This document shows, in pieces, positions 1-8,631 of a stretch of 64,000 nt of DNA. The translations under genes were made by a program, and so were the position numbers. Each line of letters opens with the position of its first letter. Within the stretch, counting starts at the first letter, position 1. Under the pieces are notes generated by a model. That model saw nothing but the letters and a program-made list of their open reading frames with translations. It ran no database searches and was not told the DNA's origin. Source of the stretch: Methylophilus medardicus (GTDB lineage Bacteria; Pseudomonadota; Gammaproteobacteria; Burkholderiales; Methylophilaceae); the NCBI RefSeq assembly GCF_006363955.1, contig NZ_CP040948.1, positions 310,001 to 374,000 on the forward strand. The letters run 5' to 3'.

Positions 1-411
1 TGGTTTGCCTGAGGGACAAAACCAGTCCAGCATTTGTCTGTCCAAGGGCGTTAATGGGTGGCGGCTATCCATCACCAGCACCAGTCCAGCCAAGCTTTGG
101 CGTTCGCTCAGATAGCGTGACAACACGTTTTGCCAGTGCATGCGCATTGACTCAGGGACTTTTGCATAGCCATAGCCCGGCAAGTCGACTAAGTGTTTGT
201 CGTCGCCCAGCGTGAAAAAGTTAATTAACTGGGTGCGGCCTGGCTGCTTGCTCACAAATGCCAGCCGATTATGGTTGGCCAAGGTGTTTAAGGCGCTGGA
301 TTTACCCGCATTCGAGCGCCCGGCAAAGGCGACCTCAATGCCGCTGGCAGGCGGTAGGTCACGGAGATGGTGCGCCGACAGATGAAAGCGGGCGTTTTGA
401 AAAACTGGCAT
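1..411 (-). CDS. engB: Ribosome biogenesis GTPase EngB/YsxC (3' end cut by window)
   Basis: TRAFAC-class GTPase that assists late assembly of the 50S ribosomal subunit in the cytoplasm. The first 137 codons are present, with ATG at 409-411 on the minus strand. Visible motifs are the G1 P-loop GRSNAGKSS (residues 31-39), the PGRTQ switch region (57-61) and the G3 motif DLPG (76-79). The reading ends near the sequence [10 protein letters not shown], so the G4/TKAD motif lies outside the window. It is divergent from the cytochrome c4 gene, with about 90 bases between them that must hold both promoters. The family assignment is secure; completeness cannot be judged. Confidence 0.95.
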   Translation of the reverse strand, partial: MPVFQNARFHLSAHHLRDLPPASGIEVAFAGRSNAGKSSALNTLANHNRLAFVSKQPGRTQLINFFTLGDDKHLVDLPGYGYAKVPESMRMHWQNVLSRYLSERQSLAGLVLVMDSRHPLTPLDRQMLDWFCPSGKP

Positions 412-502
412 GATGAGTTGAGTTGCCTCAAGGTTTTATGGACTATTCAGCTGAGCATGCTATCACGAACAAGGTTTGTTTGATAAAATGACGGAGAATA
501 AA

Positions 503-1150
503 ATGTCGGGGCATAGAATGATGTTAAAGAGTTTTAAAGCGGGATTGTTTGTGTTGTTCGCCATGGGCGTGCACCCAGTATTTGCTGAGGAAGCTGCGTC
601 AGCTGAAGCCGCGCCAGTGGTGAATGGCCCGGAGAAAATTGTACAAAACGTATGTGCTGCTTGTCATGGTGCAGATGGCAATAGCGTGATTACCACCAAT
701 CCTAAATTGGCTGGTCAACATCCTGAATATTTGCTCAAGCAACTGAACAACTTTAAAGAAGGTACACGTGCTAACGCGATTATGTCTGGCATGGCGGGTG
801 CGCTCAGCCAAGAAGACATGGAGGGTTTGGCAAAGTATTTTTCTAACCAAAGTATCAAGCTAGCCAAAGCCAAGAGCAACGGTAAAGGTTCGTTAGGTGA
901 AAAAATTTACCGCGGTGGTATCGCTGCGACGCAAGTGCCTGCCTGTGCGGCCTGTCACGGCGCCACAGGTGCCGGATTGCCGAAGCAGTTTCCACGCTTG
1001 GCAGGACAGCATACTGACTACACCGTGCAGCAATTGAGAACATTCCGTACCGGTGAGCGTGCCAATGCGCCAATGATGATGGCGATTGCGGCGAAAATGA
1101 CGGATGCCGAGATGCAAGCGGTTGCAGACTATATTCAAGGCCTGCGCTAG
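503..1150 (+). CDS. Diheme cytochrome c4
   Basis: Periplasmic electron carrier, probably between the bc1 complex and terminal oxidases. The 215-residue protein has an N-terminal signal segment ending near VFAEE (residues 26-30) and two CAACH heme-c motifs (residues 51-55 and 148-152), each followed by a similar half-domain with a GQH stretch, the duplicated layout of cytochrome c4. I chose ATG 503 because GGAG lies at 493-496 with 6-base spacing. A TTG at 476 and ATGs at 488, 518 and 521 are in frame but less well placed or shorten the signal peptide. It is followed by a strong terminator and the cytochrome c assembly genes resB-ccsA that would attach its hemes. Confidence 0.93.
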   Translation: MSGHRMMLKSFKAGLFVLFAMGVHPVFAEEAASAEAAPVVNGPEKIVQNVCAACHGADGNSVITTNPKLAGQHPEYLLKQLNNFKEGTRANAIMSGMAGALSQEDMEGLAKYFSNQSIKLAKAKSNGKGSLGEKIYRGGIAATQVPACAACHGATGAGLPKQFPRLAGQHTDYTVQQLRTFRTGERANAPMMMAIAAKMTDAEMQAVADYIQGLR

Positions 1151-1163
1151 TCTGCTTTGATCG

Positions 1164-1191
1164 AAAAAAGGTGGCTGCGGCCACCTTTTTT
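1164..1191 (+). terminator. Intrinsic terminator after cytochrome c4
   Basis: A perfect 12-bp stem (1164-1175 with 1180-1191) closes a 4-base loop TGCG. The A-rich 5' arm and T-rich 3' arm make it a standard rho-independent terminator, separating the cytochrome gene from resB. Confidence 0.9.
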
Positions 1192-1313
1192 GCTGTCAGT
1201 GGATGCAACCTTTTGCTTTAGATGTCGTCCACAAATGCGCACCATGCGTTATTGTCAACACTGACTTTTTCCTTTGTGCGTTACCTTCACTGGTTTATTT
1301 TAAAGAGATTGTT

Positions 1314-3281
1314 TTGAAAGCACCGATTCCCCTGTCACGGCGTGTGTATGAATTGCTCAGCTCGATGCGCTTTGCGGTGAGCTTATTGACGCTGCTAGGT
1401 GTCGCTTCCATTATTGGTACAGTGCTCAAGCAAAACGAGCCATACACCAACTACATTGTTAAATTCGGCCAATTCTGGTTTGAGTTGTTTGAGTTGCTGG
1501 GTTTGTTCGATGTGTATCATGCGGCCTGGTTTCTGCTCATTTTATTGTTTTTGGTGGTGTCGACCACGTTATGCGTGCTGCGTAACACGCCGCTGATGAT
1601 CAAAGAGTGGCAGGTTTATAAAGAGCATGCCACCGAAAAGTCCTTGCGATTGTTTGAACATCAGGCCACGGTGGCCTCGCCCTTGCCAGCGACTACTTTG
1701 CAAACGCAGCTAAGTGACTTTTTAACCACTGCGGGTTATCGCTTTAAAACCAAAGCACAAGACAATGGCGATTTACTCATTGCCGCCAAGGTGGGCACAC
1801 ATCAACGTCTTGGCTATATTTTTACGCATGTGGCTATTGTGGTTATTTGCTTTGGTGGCTTGCTTGATGGCAACTTGCCGTTAAAAGTGCAAGAGCTGTT
1901 TGGTTTGAAGAAAATCGAAACCCGTGATGTGGCGTCACGCTTGGTGCCTGCAGACAGCCGTCTTGGCACCAATAACTTGTCTTTTAGAGCCAACATGACG
2001 CTGCCTGAAGGTGAGCGGGACAATGTAGCCTTCGTTCGTGTCAGAGATGGCTATCTGGTGCAAGATTTACCTTTTACCGTGGCGCTCAAAGATTTTCGCA
2101 TTGAACATTATGCGACTGGCATGCCTAAGTCGTTTGAAAGTGACATTCTCATTACGGATCCCGCGGTGGCCAAACCGATTGAAGCCACGGTGCGGGTGAA
2201 TCACCCTTTCATCTATAAAGGGATTGCGATTTACCAGTCCGACTTTCAGGATGGCGGCTCACAACTCAAATTCAAATTGTGGGATTTGTCAGCCACCAAG
2301 CAAGCAGCTTTTGATATCGATGGCGTCATCTTGCAAAAAGGCGCACTCGGCGAAGGCGCTCAAAAGATGAGTGTCGAGTTTAATGAGTTCCGTCAGTTTA
2401 ATATTCTGAATCTATCCGCAGACGGCAAAGGTAAGCCGCACAACGTAGGTCCAAATACCACTTACAAGTTGCGTAACGCGAGTGGTCAAGCCCGCGAATA
2501 CATGAGTTATATGCAGCCATTGCAGTTAGATGGTCGGGCCTACTTTGTGTCTGGGATGCGTGAGACGGTAGCCGATGAATTCAAATATCTGCGCATTCCA
2601 GCCGATGATGCGCTAGAAATTAACGGGTTTATGCATTTACGGCAGACCTTGCGCAACGAGCAGCGGATTCATGACATTGCTAGCCAGGTCGCGAATCAAA
2701 TGCCAGGTAACAATGCGGCCTTAAAGACACAATTTGAGCAAAGTTTGCAGCATCTGCTCCTGACCTTTAAGCAAGGTGGTTATAGTGCATTGTCACGCAT
2801 CATTGAGGGCGCCGTGCCCAAAGATCAACGTGAGCAGGCAGCGCAGACCTATCTGAAGTTACTCAATCGCGCCGCTTTACAAGGTTATCAAATCAGTCGT
2901 GCTGAGCGTCAGCTTGAGCCTGCGCCTGAAAATCAAGAAACAGTGATGTTCATCCAAGACAGCCTGAATGCCATGAACGATTTGTTTTTTTATGGCACGC
3001 CGTATTATTTTCAATTAAACGATTACACCCTTAAGCAAGCCAGCGGTTTTCAGTTGACACGCTCCCCTGGCCAAAACTGGGTGTATTTGGGTTCGGTGAT
3101 GTTGGTGATCGGTATTTTTGCGATGTTTTATATCAAGGAACGTCGCTTGTGGTTATTGATCAAACCAGCACAACAAGAAGTCTTGTTGGCCATGTCGTCC
3201 AACCGTAAGAATATGGATCTGGATCAAGATTTTGAACGTGTGCAACAGCAAGTGGCTGCAATGTTGCAGCCCGCGGCCTGA
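1314..3281 (+). CDS. resB: Cytochrome c biogenesis protein ResB (Ccs1)
   Basis: Membrane half of the System II (CcsBA) heme-lyase complex, which moves heme across the inner membrane and attaches it to apocytochromes c. With a TTG start at 1314 (AAAGAG at 1302-1307, 6-base spacing) the product is 655 aa, normal for the family. Three hydrophobic segments lie near the N terminus (around SLLTLLGVASIIG, FLLILLFLVVSTTL and FTHVAIVVICFGG), followed by a large periplasmic domain and a last membrane segment near YLGSVMLVIGIF. The open frame extends to 1203, but that extension has no good ribosome site. ccsA follows 22 bases later as its partner. Confidence 0.9.
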   Translation: MKAPIPLSRRVYELLSSMRFAVSLLTLLGVASIIGTVLKQNEPYTNYIVKFGQFWFELFELLGLFDVYHAAWFLLILLFLVVSTTLCVLRNTPLMIKEWQVYKEHATEKSLRLFEHQATVASPLPATTLQTQLSDFLTTAGYRFKTKAQDNGDLLIAAKVGTHQRLGYIFTHVAIVVICFGGLLDGNLPLKVQELFGLKKIETRDVASRLVPADSRLGTNNLSFRANMTLPEGERDNVAFVRVRDGYLVQDLPFTVALKDFRIEHYATGMPKSFESDILITDPAVAKPIEATVRVNHPFIYKGIAIYQSDFQDGGSQLKFKLWDLSATKQAAFDIDGVILQKGALGEGAQKMSVEFNEFRQFNILNLSADGKGKPHNVGPNTTYKLRNASGQAREYMSYMQPLQLDGRAYFVSGMRETVADEFKYLRIPADDALEINGFMHLRQTLRNEQRIHDIASQVANQMPGNNAALKTQFEQSLQHLLLTFKQGGYSALSRIIEGAVPKDQREQAAQTYLKLLNRAALQGYQISRAERQLEPAPENQETVMFIQDSLNAMNDLFFYGTPYYFQLNDYTLKQASGFQLTRSPGQNWVYLGSVMLVIGIFAMFYIKERRLWLLIKPAQQEVLLAMSSNRKNMDLDQDFERVQQQVAAMLQPAA

Positions 3282-3303
3282 CTGAATAGAAGAGGGGAAT
3301 GCG

Positions 3304-4446
3304 ATGAATGCATCAGTATTAACAAAGCCAACGTCTTTTTGGCAATCATTAAGTAAACTGGACTGGCTGTACGCCTTGCTACTGTTGGCGGGGGGCATTT
3401 TTTCTTATCAACGATATGCAGGCTTCATGGATGTGTATGAAGTGAGTTTTCTGTTTGCAGCCGTTGGGTTGTTTAGTTATCTCGGCTGGCGCTGGTCAGC
3501 GATTGCGCGCTTGGTACTCGGTGTGGCGGTGTTGAGCCTGATCGGTGTGTATAGCTATCAAGCCGATCTGGCAAACGCCAGTCAACGGTTCTTGCTGAAG
3601 TTTCTACTGGCGAGCCAATCTGCGATTATGTGGATGAATGTGTTGTTTGTGCTGGCCATGCTGACTTATTGGCTGGCCTTATTTCAAAAATCTGCATTTA
3701 CGGCAAAAGTAGCCTCCGCATTAACTTGGGCTGCCACTTTGTTTGGATTTGTCGGTTTGATGGTGCGCTGGTACGAGTCTTACCTGATTGCGCCAGACGT
3801 GGGTCATATCCCAATCAGTAATTTGTATGAAGTGTTTATTCTGTTTTGCTTGATTACGGCTCTACTCTATCTGCATTACGAGAAGCTGTTCAACACGCGC
3901 CAGTTAGGTGGATTTGTGTTGGTGGTCATCAATGCCGCAGTCGGCTTTATTCTCTGGTATACCTTTGACCGACATGCCAATGAAATTCAACCCTTGGTGC
4001 CCGCACTACAAAGCTATTGGATGAAGATCCATGTGCCAGCCAATTTCATCGGCTACGGTGCATTTTCTCTGGCGGCCATGGTCGCTGGCGCCTATCTGTT
4101 GGTGAAGCAAGGTGTGCTTGCCAGCCGCTTGCCCGCCCTGCATGTGCTAGATGATTTAATGTACAAAGCGATTGCGGTTGGCTTTGCTTTTTTTACCATC
4201 GCGACTATTTTAGGTGCAATGTGGGCGGCTGAAGCGTGGGGTGGTTACTGGTCTTGGGATCCAAAAGAAACCTGGGCGCTAATTGTTTGGCTAAATTATG
4301 CTGCTTGGCTACATTTGCGTCTCATGAAAGGCTTACGTGGTGCGGTGTTAGCTTGGTGGGCCTTGGTGGGCTTGTTGGTCACGACCTTTGCTTTTCTGGG
4401 CGTGAATATGTTTCTAAGCGGTCTCCATTCCTACGGCACGCTCTAA
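3304..4446 (+). CDS. ccsA: Cytochrome c biogenesis protein CcsA/ResC (WWD domain)
   Basis: Polytopic inner-membrane partner of ResB that binds heme in its tryptophan-rich WWD domain and presents it at the periplasmic side. The 380-aa protein is mostly hydrophobic helices and ends with the WWD signature WGGYWSWDPKETWALIVW near residues 311-328, the family hallmark. It starts at ATG 3304 just after AGAGGGGAATGCG and forms a two-gene operon with resB. The names ccsA, ccsB and resC are used inconsistently for this family. Confidence 0.93.
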   Translation: MNASVLTKPTSFWQSLSKLDWLYALLLLAGGIFSYQRYAGFMDVYEVSFLFAAVGLFSYLGWRWSAIARLVLGVAVLSLIGVYSYQADLANASQRFLLKFLLASQSAIMWMNVLFVLAMLTYWLALFQKSAFTAKVASALTWAATLFGFVGLMVRWYESYLIAPDVGHIPISNLYEVFILFCLITALLYLHYEKLFNTRQLGGFVLVVINAAVGFILWYTFDRHANEIQPLVPALQSYWMKIHVPANFIGYGAFSLAAMVAGAYLLVKQGVLASRLPALHVLDDLMYKAIAVGFAFFTIATILGAMWAAEAWGGYWSWDPKETWALIVWLNYAAWLHLRLMKGLRGAVLAWWALVGLLVTTFAFLGVNMFLSGLHSYGTL

Positions 4447-4466
4447 ATTTTAAGTACGTTGACCCA

Positions 4467-4496
4467 CGGGCAGTTGCGCAAGCAACTGCCCGTTTT
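4467..4496 (+). terminator. Intrinsic terminator after ccsA
   Basis: An 11-bp perfect stem (4467-4477 with 4482-4492), GCAA tetraloop and TTTT tail. It ends the resB-ccsA transcript about 20 bases after the stop codon. Confidence 0.9.
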
Positions 4497-4647
4497 CTTT
4501 GTACCTACTCCCACTCCTACTCTCAGTGTTCGTTATCAACTATTAAGTTATGTTAGTATGAGCTGCGTTCAGCTTTTATTGCACCTAACGCGCCCCGGCA
4601 TTCTTCGTTCAACGGTCGCAAACATGGTGATATCAGGAGGATTGATG

Positions 4648-5286
4648 ATGGAAAAGCACTTAGGATTTAGTTTGATTGAATTGGCGATTGTGCTCGTGAT
4701 CGCAGGCTTATTATTGGCGGGCGTCATGCGCGGACAAGAGCTGATCGCCAATGCCAAAGTGAAGAGTTTGGCGAGTGATTTTAGAAATATCCCCGCGTAT
4801 TTTTATGCCTATCAGGATCGCTTTAGGGTGTTGCCGGGTGATGATCATAGCGCCGCCACGCATGTGAATGGGGTTAATCCAACCAGCAGTGGTCAATCGC
4901 AAAACGGCCTAATACAAGGGAGTTGGGATTCATCAACCAACACCGATGAATCATTCTTGCTTTGGCAACACTTACGCTTGGCTGGATTGGCGACAGGGCC
5001 GACAGAGGTCAACAGTTCACAATACGCTGCACGCAACAGCGAGGGGGGTCGGTTAGGGGTGACCAGTGTAGGTGAACTTGGTGCGGTGACCGCAGGTACT
5101 TTTACGAGTGCACATGCGATGTGTTCTGATGCCATCCTAGGGCGTTACGCGCTGCAACTGGATACTATGATGGATGACGGGGCGGGTAATACCGGCATGA
5201 TGCGGATATTGCAAAATGGGACCGCAGGAACCGGTGAAGCAGTGCCCGTGGCCGCGACACCGTACTTAGTCTGTATGAGTTTTTAG
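4648..5286 (+). CDS. Type II/IV pseudopilin-like protein, orphan
   Basis: A prepilin-type N-terminal cleavage/methylation motif is clear: a short basic leader ending in Gly, then FSLIEL with Glu at +5 and a hydrophobic helix (AIVLVIAGLLLAGV). A prepilin peptidase would cut after the Gly. The 212-aa protein then has a soluble domain rich in Gly, Ser, Asn and Thr with two Cys (in AMCSDA and LVCMSF) that could form a disulfide. AGGAGG at 4635-4640 favours ATG 4648 (7 bases); ATG 4645 is an alternative. No secretion or pilus genes are nearby, and flanking terminators make it a single-gene unit. The substrate system is unknown. Confidence 0.8.
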   Translation: MEKHLGFSLIELAIVLVIAGLLLAGVMRGQELIANAKVKSLASDFRNIPAYFYAYQDRFRVLPGDDHSAATHVNGVNPTSSGQSQNGLIQGSWDSSTNTDESFLLWQHLRLAGLATGPTEVNSSQYAARNSEGGRLGVTSVGELGAVTAGTFTSAHAMCSDAILGRYALQLDTMMDDGAGNTGMMRILQNGTAGTGEAVPVAATPYLVCMSF

Positions 5287-5316
5287 TGTAGAATACAACA
5301 TAATCTTGTCGCAAAG

Positions 5317-5338
5317 AGCCTGGTTTTTCAGGCTTTTT
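5317..5338 (+). terminator. Short intrinsic terminator after the pseudopilin gene
   Basis: A 6-bp stem AGCCTG/CAGGCT (5317-5322 with 5329-5334), 6-base loop and T run, about 30 bases after the pseudopilin stop. Confidence 0.75.
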
Positions 5339-5416
5339 GTTTTATGTCTGATACATTCATTTTTTCAGACCATATTCTGTTTTAGAATAGAACCCGTTTT
5401 ACATCACCCACTTCCT

Positions 5417-6220
5417 ATGGCAAACGCAATTGTAGAAATTAAAGACCTCTCTTTCGGGTATAAAGGTCGCTTGCTGCACAAAGGCATCAATATGACTTTT
5501 GCCAAAGGCAAGGTCGTGGCCATCATGGGCGGGAGCGGCAGTGGAAAAACCACGTTGCTCAGGCTCATTGGCGGTCAGCTCAAGCCAACCAAGGGCGAGG
5601 TGCAAGTCGGGGGTGAGGTCGTTCATGAGCAAGATCGTGAAGGCATTTATCGTCTGCGTCGCAAAATGGGCATGCTGTTTCAACATGGGGCTTTGTTTAC
5701 CGATTTGTCCGTGTTTGAGAATGTCGCTTTCCCGATGCGTGAACATACCAGCTTGCCGGAGAGCATGATCCGCGATATGGTCTTGCTCAAATTGAACGCG
5801 GTCGGCTTGCGCGGTGCACATGCTTTAATGCCGACTGAGCTTTCTGGCGGCATGGCTAGGCGTGTCGCATTGGCGCGAGCGATTGCCTTAGATCCCAGCA
5901 TCATTATGTATGATGAACCATTCGCAGGCTTGGATCCCATCTCGATGGCCGCAATTTGTGATTTGATTCGCAGCTTAAATGATGCGCTCGGCGCCACCTC
6001 GATTATCGTCACGCACGACGTTGAGGAAACCTTCCAGTTTGCCGATTACGTTTATTTTGTCGCCGATGGTGTGGTGGCCGCTGAAGGTACGCCAGACGAT
6101 TTACGCCAATCCGAATTACCTTTTGTGCACCAGTTTGTCCACGCAGAAAAAGATGGTCCTGTGCCTTTCCATTATGCTGCGCCTGAATATCACGCCAGTT
6201 TGTTACGGGGAGCGCGTTAA
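5417..6220 (+). CDS. mlaF: Mla lipid-transport ABC ATPase MlaF
   Basis: Cytoplasmic ATPase of the MlaFEDB complex, which moves phospholipids between inner and outer membrane to maintain outer-membrane asymmetry. The 267-aa protein has Walker A GGSGSGKTT (residues 38-46), Q-loop Gln89, signature LSGGM (142-146), Walker B IIMYDE (162-167) and switch His200. ATG 5417 is chosen because homology starts at MANAIVEI; the open frame extends upstream to 5306 through the preceding terminator and cannot be coding there. The stop overlaps the mlaE start, so the two are translationally coupled. Confidence 0.95.
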   Translation: MANAIVEIKDLSFGYKGRLLHKGINMTFAKGKVVAIMGGSGSGKTTLLRLIGGQLKPTKGEVQVGGEVVHEQDREGIYRLRRKMGMLFQHGALFTDLSVFENVAFPMREHTSLPESMIRDMVLLKLNAVGLRGAHALMPTELSGGMARRVALARAIALDPSIIMYDEPFAGLDPISMAAICDLIRSLNDALGATSIIVTHDVEETFQFADYVYFVADGVVAAEGTPDDLRQSELPFVHQFVHAEKDGPVPFHYAAPEYHASLLRGAR

Positions 6221-7014
6221 TGATGGTGCATAAACTAAAACGCATGCTAAGCAAACTGGGGGCAGGCTGTATTAATAAAGTCTGGCGTCTGGGCGCGGGT
6301 GGTCGCTTATTCTGGTTGACGTTGATCTCATCAGGCGAGAGCTTTCGGCGCTTTCGTCTGACCATTCGCGAAGTTTATTTCACGGGTGTGTTGTCGCTGA
6401 TTATCATACTGGTCTCTGCATTTTTTGTGGGTATGGTGCTGGCGCTGCAGGGCTATCAAACCCTGCAGAAATATGGCTCCTCAGAGGCGATTGGTGTGCT
6501 GGTGGCTTTGGCCTTGGTGCGTGAATTGGGTCCGGTGGTCACTGCGCTTTTATTTGCAGGTCGGGCAGGCACGGCGATTACCGCTGAAATCGGTTTGATG
6601 AAGGCGACTGAGCAGCTATCAGCCATGGAAATGATGGCTGTCAGTCCGATTGCGCGTGTCATTGCGCCGCGGTTCTGGGCCGGCGTGATTGCCATGCCGA
6701 TACTCGCAACGCTATTTTCTATGGTGGGTATCTTGGGCGGTTATCTGGTCGCGGTGCCGCTCATCGGGGTCGATGCAGGGGCCTTCTGGTCGCAAATGCA
6801 AGCCAATGTGGATTGGCAGTACGACATTTTGAATGGGGCGCTCAAAAGTGTCGTGTTTGGGGTAGCTTGTACGATGATAGCGCTGTTTGAGGGCTATGAT
6901 GCGCCACCAACAGCTGAAGGCGTCAGTCGCGCAACCACCAGAACAGTGGTGACCTCATCACTGGCTGTGCTGGGTTTGGATTTTATTTTAACGTCGTTCA
7001 TGCTTGCGGTTTAG
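6220..7014 (+). CDS. mlaE: Mla lipid-transport permease MlaE
   Basis: Inner-membrane permease of the Mla phospholipid system. The 264 aa carry several hydrophobic helices and typical MlaE stretches such as LVRELGPVVTALLFAGRAG and ATEQLSAMEMMAVSP. Its ATG shares the final A of the mlaF TAA stop (6220), indicating coupling. MlaE normally dimerises and sits on two MlaF subunits beneath a hexameric MlaD ring. Confidence 0.95.
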   Translation: MMVHKLKRMLSKLGAGCINKVWRLGAGGRLFWLTLISSGESFRRFRLTIREVYFTGVLSLIIILVSAFFVGMVLALQGYQTLQKYGSSEAIGVLVALALVRELGPVVTALLFAGRAGTAITAEIGLMKATEQLSAMEMMAVSPIARVIAPRFWAGVIAMPILATLFSMVGILGGYLVAVPLIGVDAGAFWSQMQANVDWQYDILNGALKSVVFGVACTMIALFEGYDAPPTAEGVSRATTRTVVTSSLAVLGLDFILTSFMLAV

Positions 7015-7049
7015 CAGCAGGACACAGGGTGATTCGCGGGGAATAAGCA

Positions 7050-7595
7050 ATGGAAAGAACAACAATTGATTTATGGGTAGGCATTTTTGTCGCACTCGGT
7101 TTTGCGGCTTTGCTTGGCTTGGCCATGAAAGTAGGCAATCTGACGACCAGCAATATTAGCCAAACCTATCTGGTCACTGCGAATTTTGAAAATATTGGCG
7201 GCCTCAAACCACGTGCCCCGGTGAAAAGTGCCGGTGTGGTCGTGGGCCGTGTGAACGATATTGTGTTTGATCCTAAAACTTATGAGGCGGTGGTCAGTCT
7301 CAACATTGATACGCGCTACAACTTCCCAAAAGATACTTTTGCCAACATCTACACGGCCGGTTTGTTAGGCGAGCAATATGTAGGGCTTGAAGCAGGCGGA
7401 GATGAAACCAGCCTCAAAGACGGTGACAAGATCACGCAAACACAAGATGCGGTTGTGCTAGAAAAGCTGATTAGTCAGTTCCTCTATAGCAAAGCCACCG
7501 AGAGCGATGACAAGCCAACAAAATCGACGACGGCATCAACCGAATCCGCAACTGATGCGTTAGATGCCAGTCCATTGGACAAAATTGGTAAGTAA
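7050..7595 (+). CDS. mlaD: Mla substrate-binding MCE protein MlaD
   Basis: Single-pass inner-membrane protein with one periplasmic MCE domain; homologues form a hexameric ring that passes lipid between MlaE and MlaC. The 181 aa begin with a membrane segment (about residues 6-25), then the MCE core around FENIGGLKPRAPVKSAGV, and end in a Ser/Thr/Asp-rich tail that looks disordered. The gene starts 35 bases after mlaE and is followed directly by mlaC. mlaA is not between them. Confidence 0.94.
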   Translation: MERTTIDLWVGIFVALGFAALLGLAMKVGNLTTSNISQTYLVTANFENIGGLKPRAPVKSAGVVVGRVNDIVFDPKTYEAVVSLNIDTRYNFPKDTFANIYTAGLLGEQYVGLEAGGDETSLKDGDKITQTQDAVVLEKLISQFLYSKATESDDKPTKSTTASTESATDALDASPLDKIGK

Positions 7596-7623
7596 CTCAC
7601 AATCAATTGATAAAGGGAATACA

Positions 7624-8226
7624 ATGAAAAAGTGGTGGATGGCAGTTGCCATGATGCTGTTAAGTAGTGCAGCGATGGCGGGAATGACGCCAGATCAACT
7701 GGTCAAGAAAACAGCCGATGACGTGATTGATGTCATCAAAACCGACAAAGATATTCAAGCCGGCAACCAGCAAAAGATCTTTGCCTTGGCGGAAGAAAAA
7801 ATTCTGCCTAACTTTGATTTTGAAAAAGTGTCGCGTTTAGTATTAGGTAAAAATTGGACCAACGCCACGCCAGAGCAAAAAACTGCCTTTCAGGCGGAGT
7901 TTAAAACCTTGCTGTTGCGCACTTATGCGACCGCATTGTCTAAATATAAAAATCAGGCCATCGAATATAAGCCTTTTCGGATGGAGGCAGGCGCAGAGGC
8001 TGCTACAGTGAAAACGGCGATTCAGCAACCCGGCGGCGACCCAATTGGCGTCGACTATACCTTGAGCAAAAAAGGTGACGATTGGAAAGTGTTTGATATT
8101 GTGATCGAAGGCGTCAGCCTGGTGACAAACTATCGGAGCCAATTTGCGCAAGAAATTCGCCAAAATGGCTTGGATAGCTTAACAAAAAAATTGTCTGACA
8201 AAAACAAAGCGGCCACTGGTAAATAG
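7624..8226 (+). CDS. mlaC: Periplasmic phospholipid shuttle MlaC
   Basis: Soluble periplasmic carrier that ferries phospholipid between the outer-membrane MlaA complex and MlaD. The 200 aa start with a Sec signal peptide (MKKWWMAVAMMLLSSAAMA) and contain family stretches such as NFDFEKVSRLVLGKNW and YRSQFAQEI. ATG 7624 follows AAAGGGAATACA; the longer open frame back to 7564 overlaps mlaD and lacks the signal peptide at its start. The Lys-rich C terminus is normal. Confidence 0.94.
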   Translation: MKKWWMAVAMMLLSSAAMAGMTPDQLVKKTADDVIDVIKTDKDIQAGNQQKIFALAEEKILPNFDFEKVSRLVLGKNWTNATPEQKTAFQAEFKTLLLRTYATALSKYKNQAIEYKPFRMEAGAEAATVKTAIQQPGGDPIGVDYTLSKKGDDWKVFDIVIEGVSLVTNYRSQFAQEIRQNGLDSLTKKLSDKNKAATGK

Positions 8227-8263
8227 TAGCCAGGCATTGTATTCGAAAGACGCGGAGAAGTTT

Positions 8264-8557
8264 GTGGCTCAAATTACGCAACAGCAGAACACATTGAGTT
8301 TTAGCGGAAATCTGCTGATTACCAACATCAGTGAAACACTGACGCATCTGCAAACGCTAAAGCTGGAGTCACCGCTAACGCTGGATTTCACCAAAGTTGT
8401 GGCAGTAGATACGGTGGCTGTGAGTTTGATTCTAGAGATTCAGCGACAACTGAATCATCAGCATACCGAACCAGGGGCGATGTCGGTGATCGGGGTGCCA
8501 GAAAATTTGCGAAGTTTAATGCAACTCTATGGTGTCGACGGATTTTTGTTAAATTAG
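8264..8557 (+). CDS. mlaB: STAS-domain Mla subunit MlaB
   Basis: Small cytoplasmic STAS protein (97 aa) that binds MlaF and stabilises or regulates the ATPase. The STAS fold is suggested by the strand-helix pattern LDFTKVVAVDTVAVSLILEI. I chose GTG 8264, with GGAG at 8254-8257 and 6-base spacing; a TTG at 8237 is in frame without such a site. The identification leans on position as the last gene of mlaFEDCB. Confidence 0.88.
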   Translation: MAQITQQQNTLSFSGNLLITNISETLTHLQTLKLESPLTLDFTKVVAVDTVAVSLILEIQRQLNHQHTEPGAMSVIGVPENLRSLMQLYGVDGFLLN

Positions 8558-8576
8558 CAAAACTTTAGTCTAACAG

Positions 8577-8611
8577 CCCCAGCTCTGACGAGGTGGGGTT
8601 TCGTTTTTTTT
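8577..8611 (+). terminator. Imperfect hairpin with T tract between mlaB and the ABC exporter genes
   Basis: A 9-base stem with one G-G mismatch (8577-8585 with 8590-8598) is followed by TTTCG and eight T. It resembles a terminator and may reduce read-through into the exporter genes, but the next start lies only 21 bases on and no clear promoter is seen. Confidence 0.6.
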
Positions 8612-8631
8612 GGGATAGCGAAAGGGTATGC

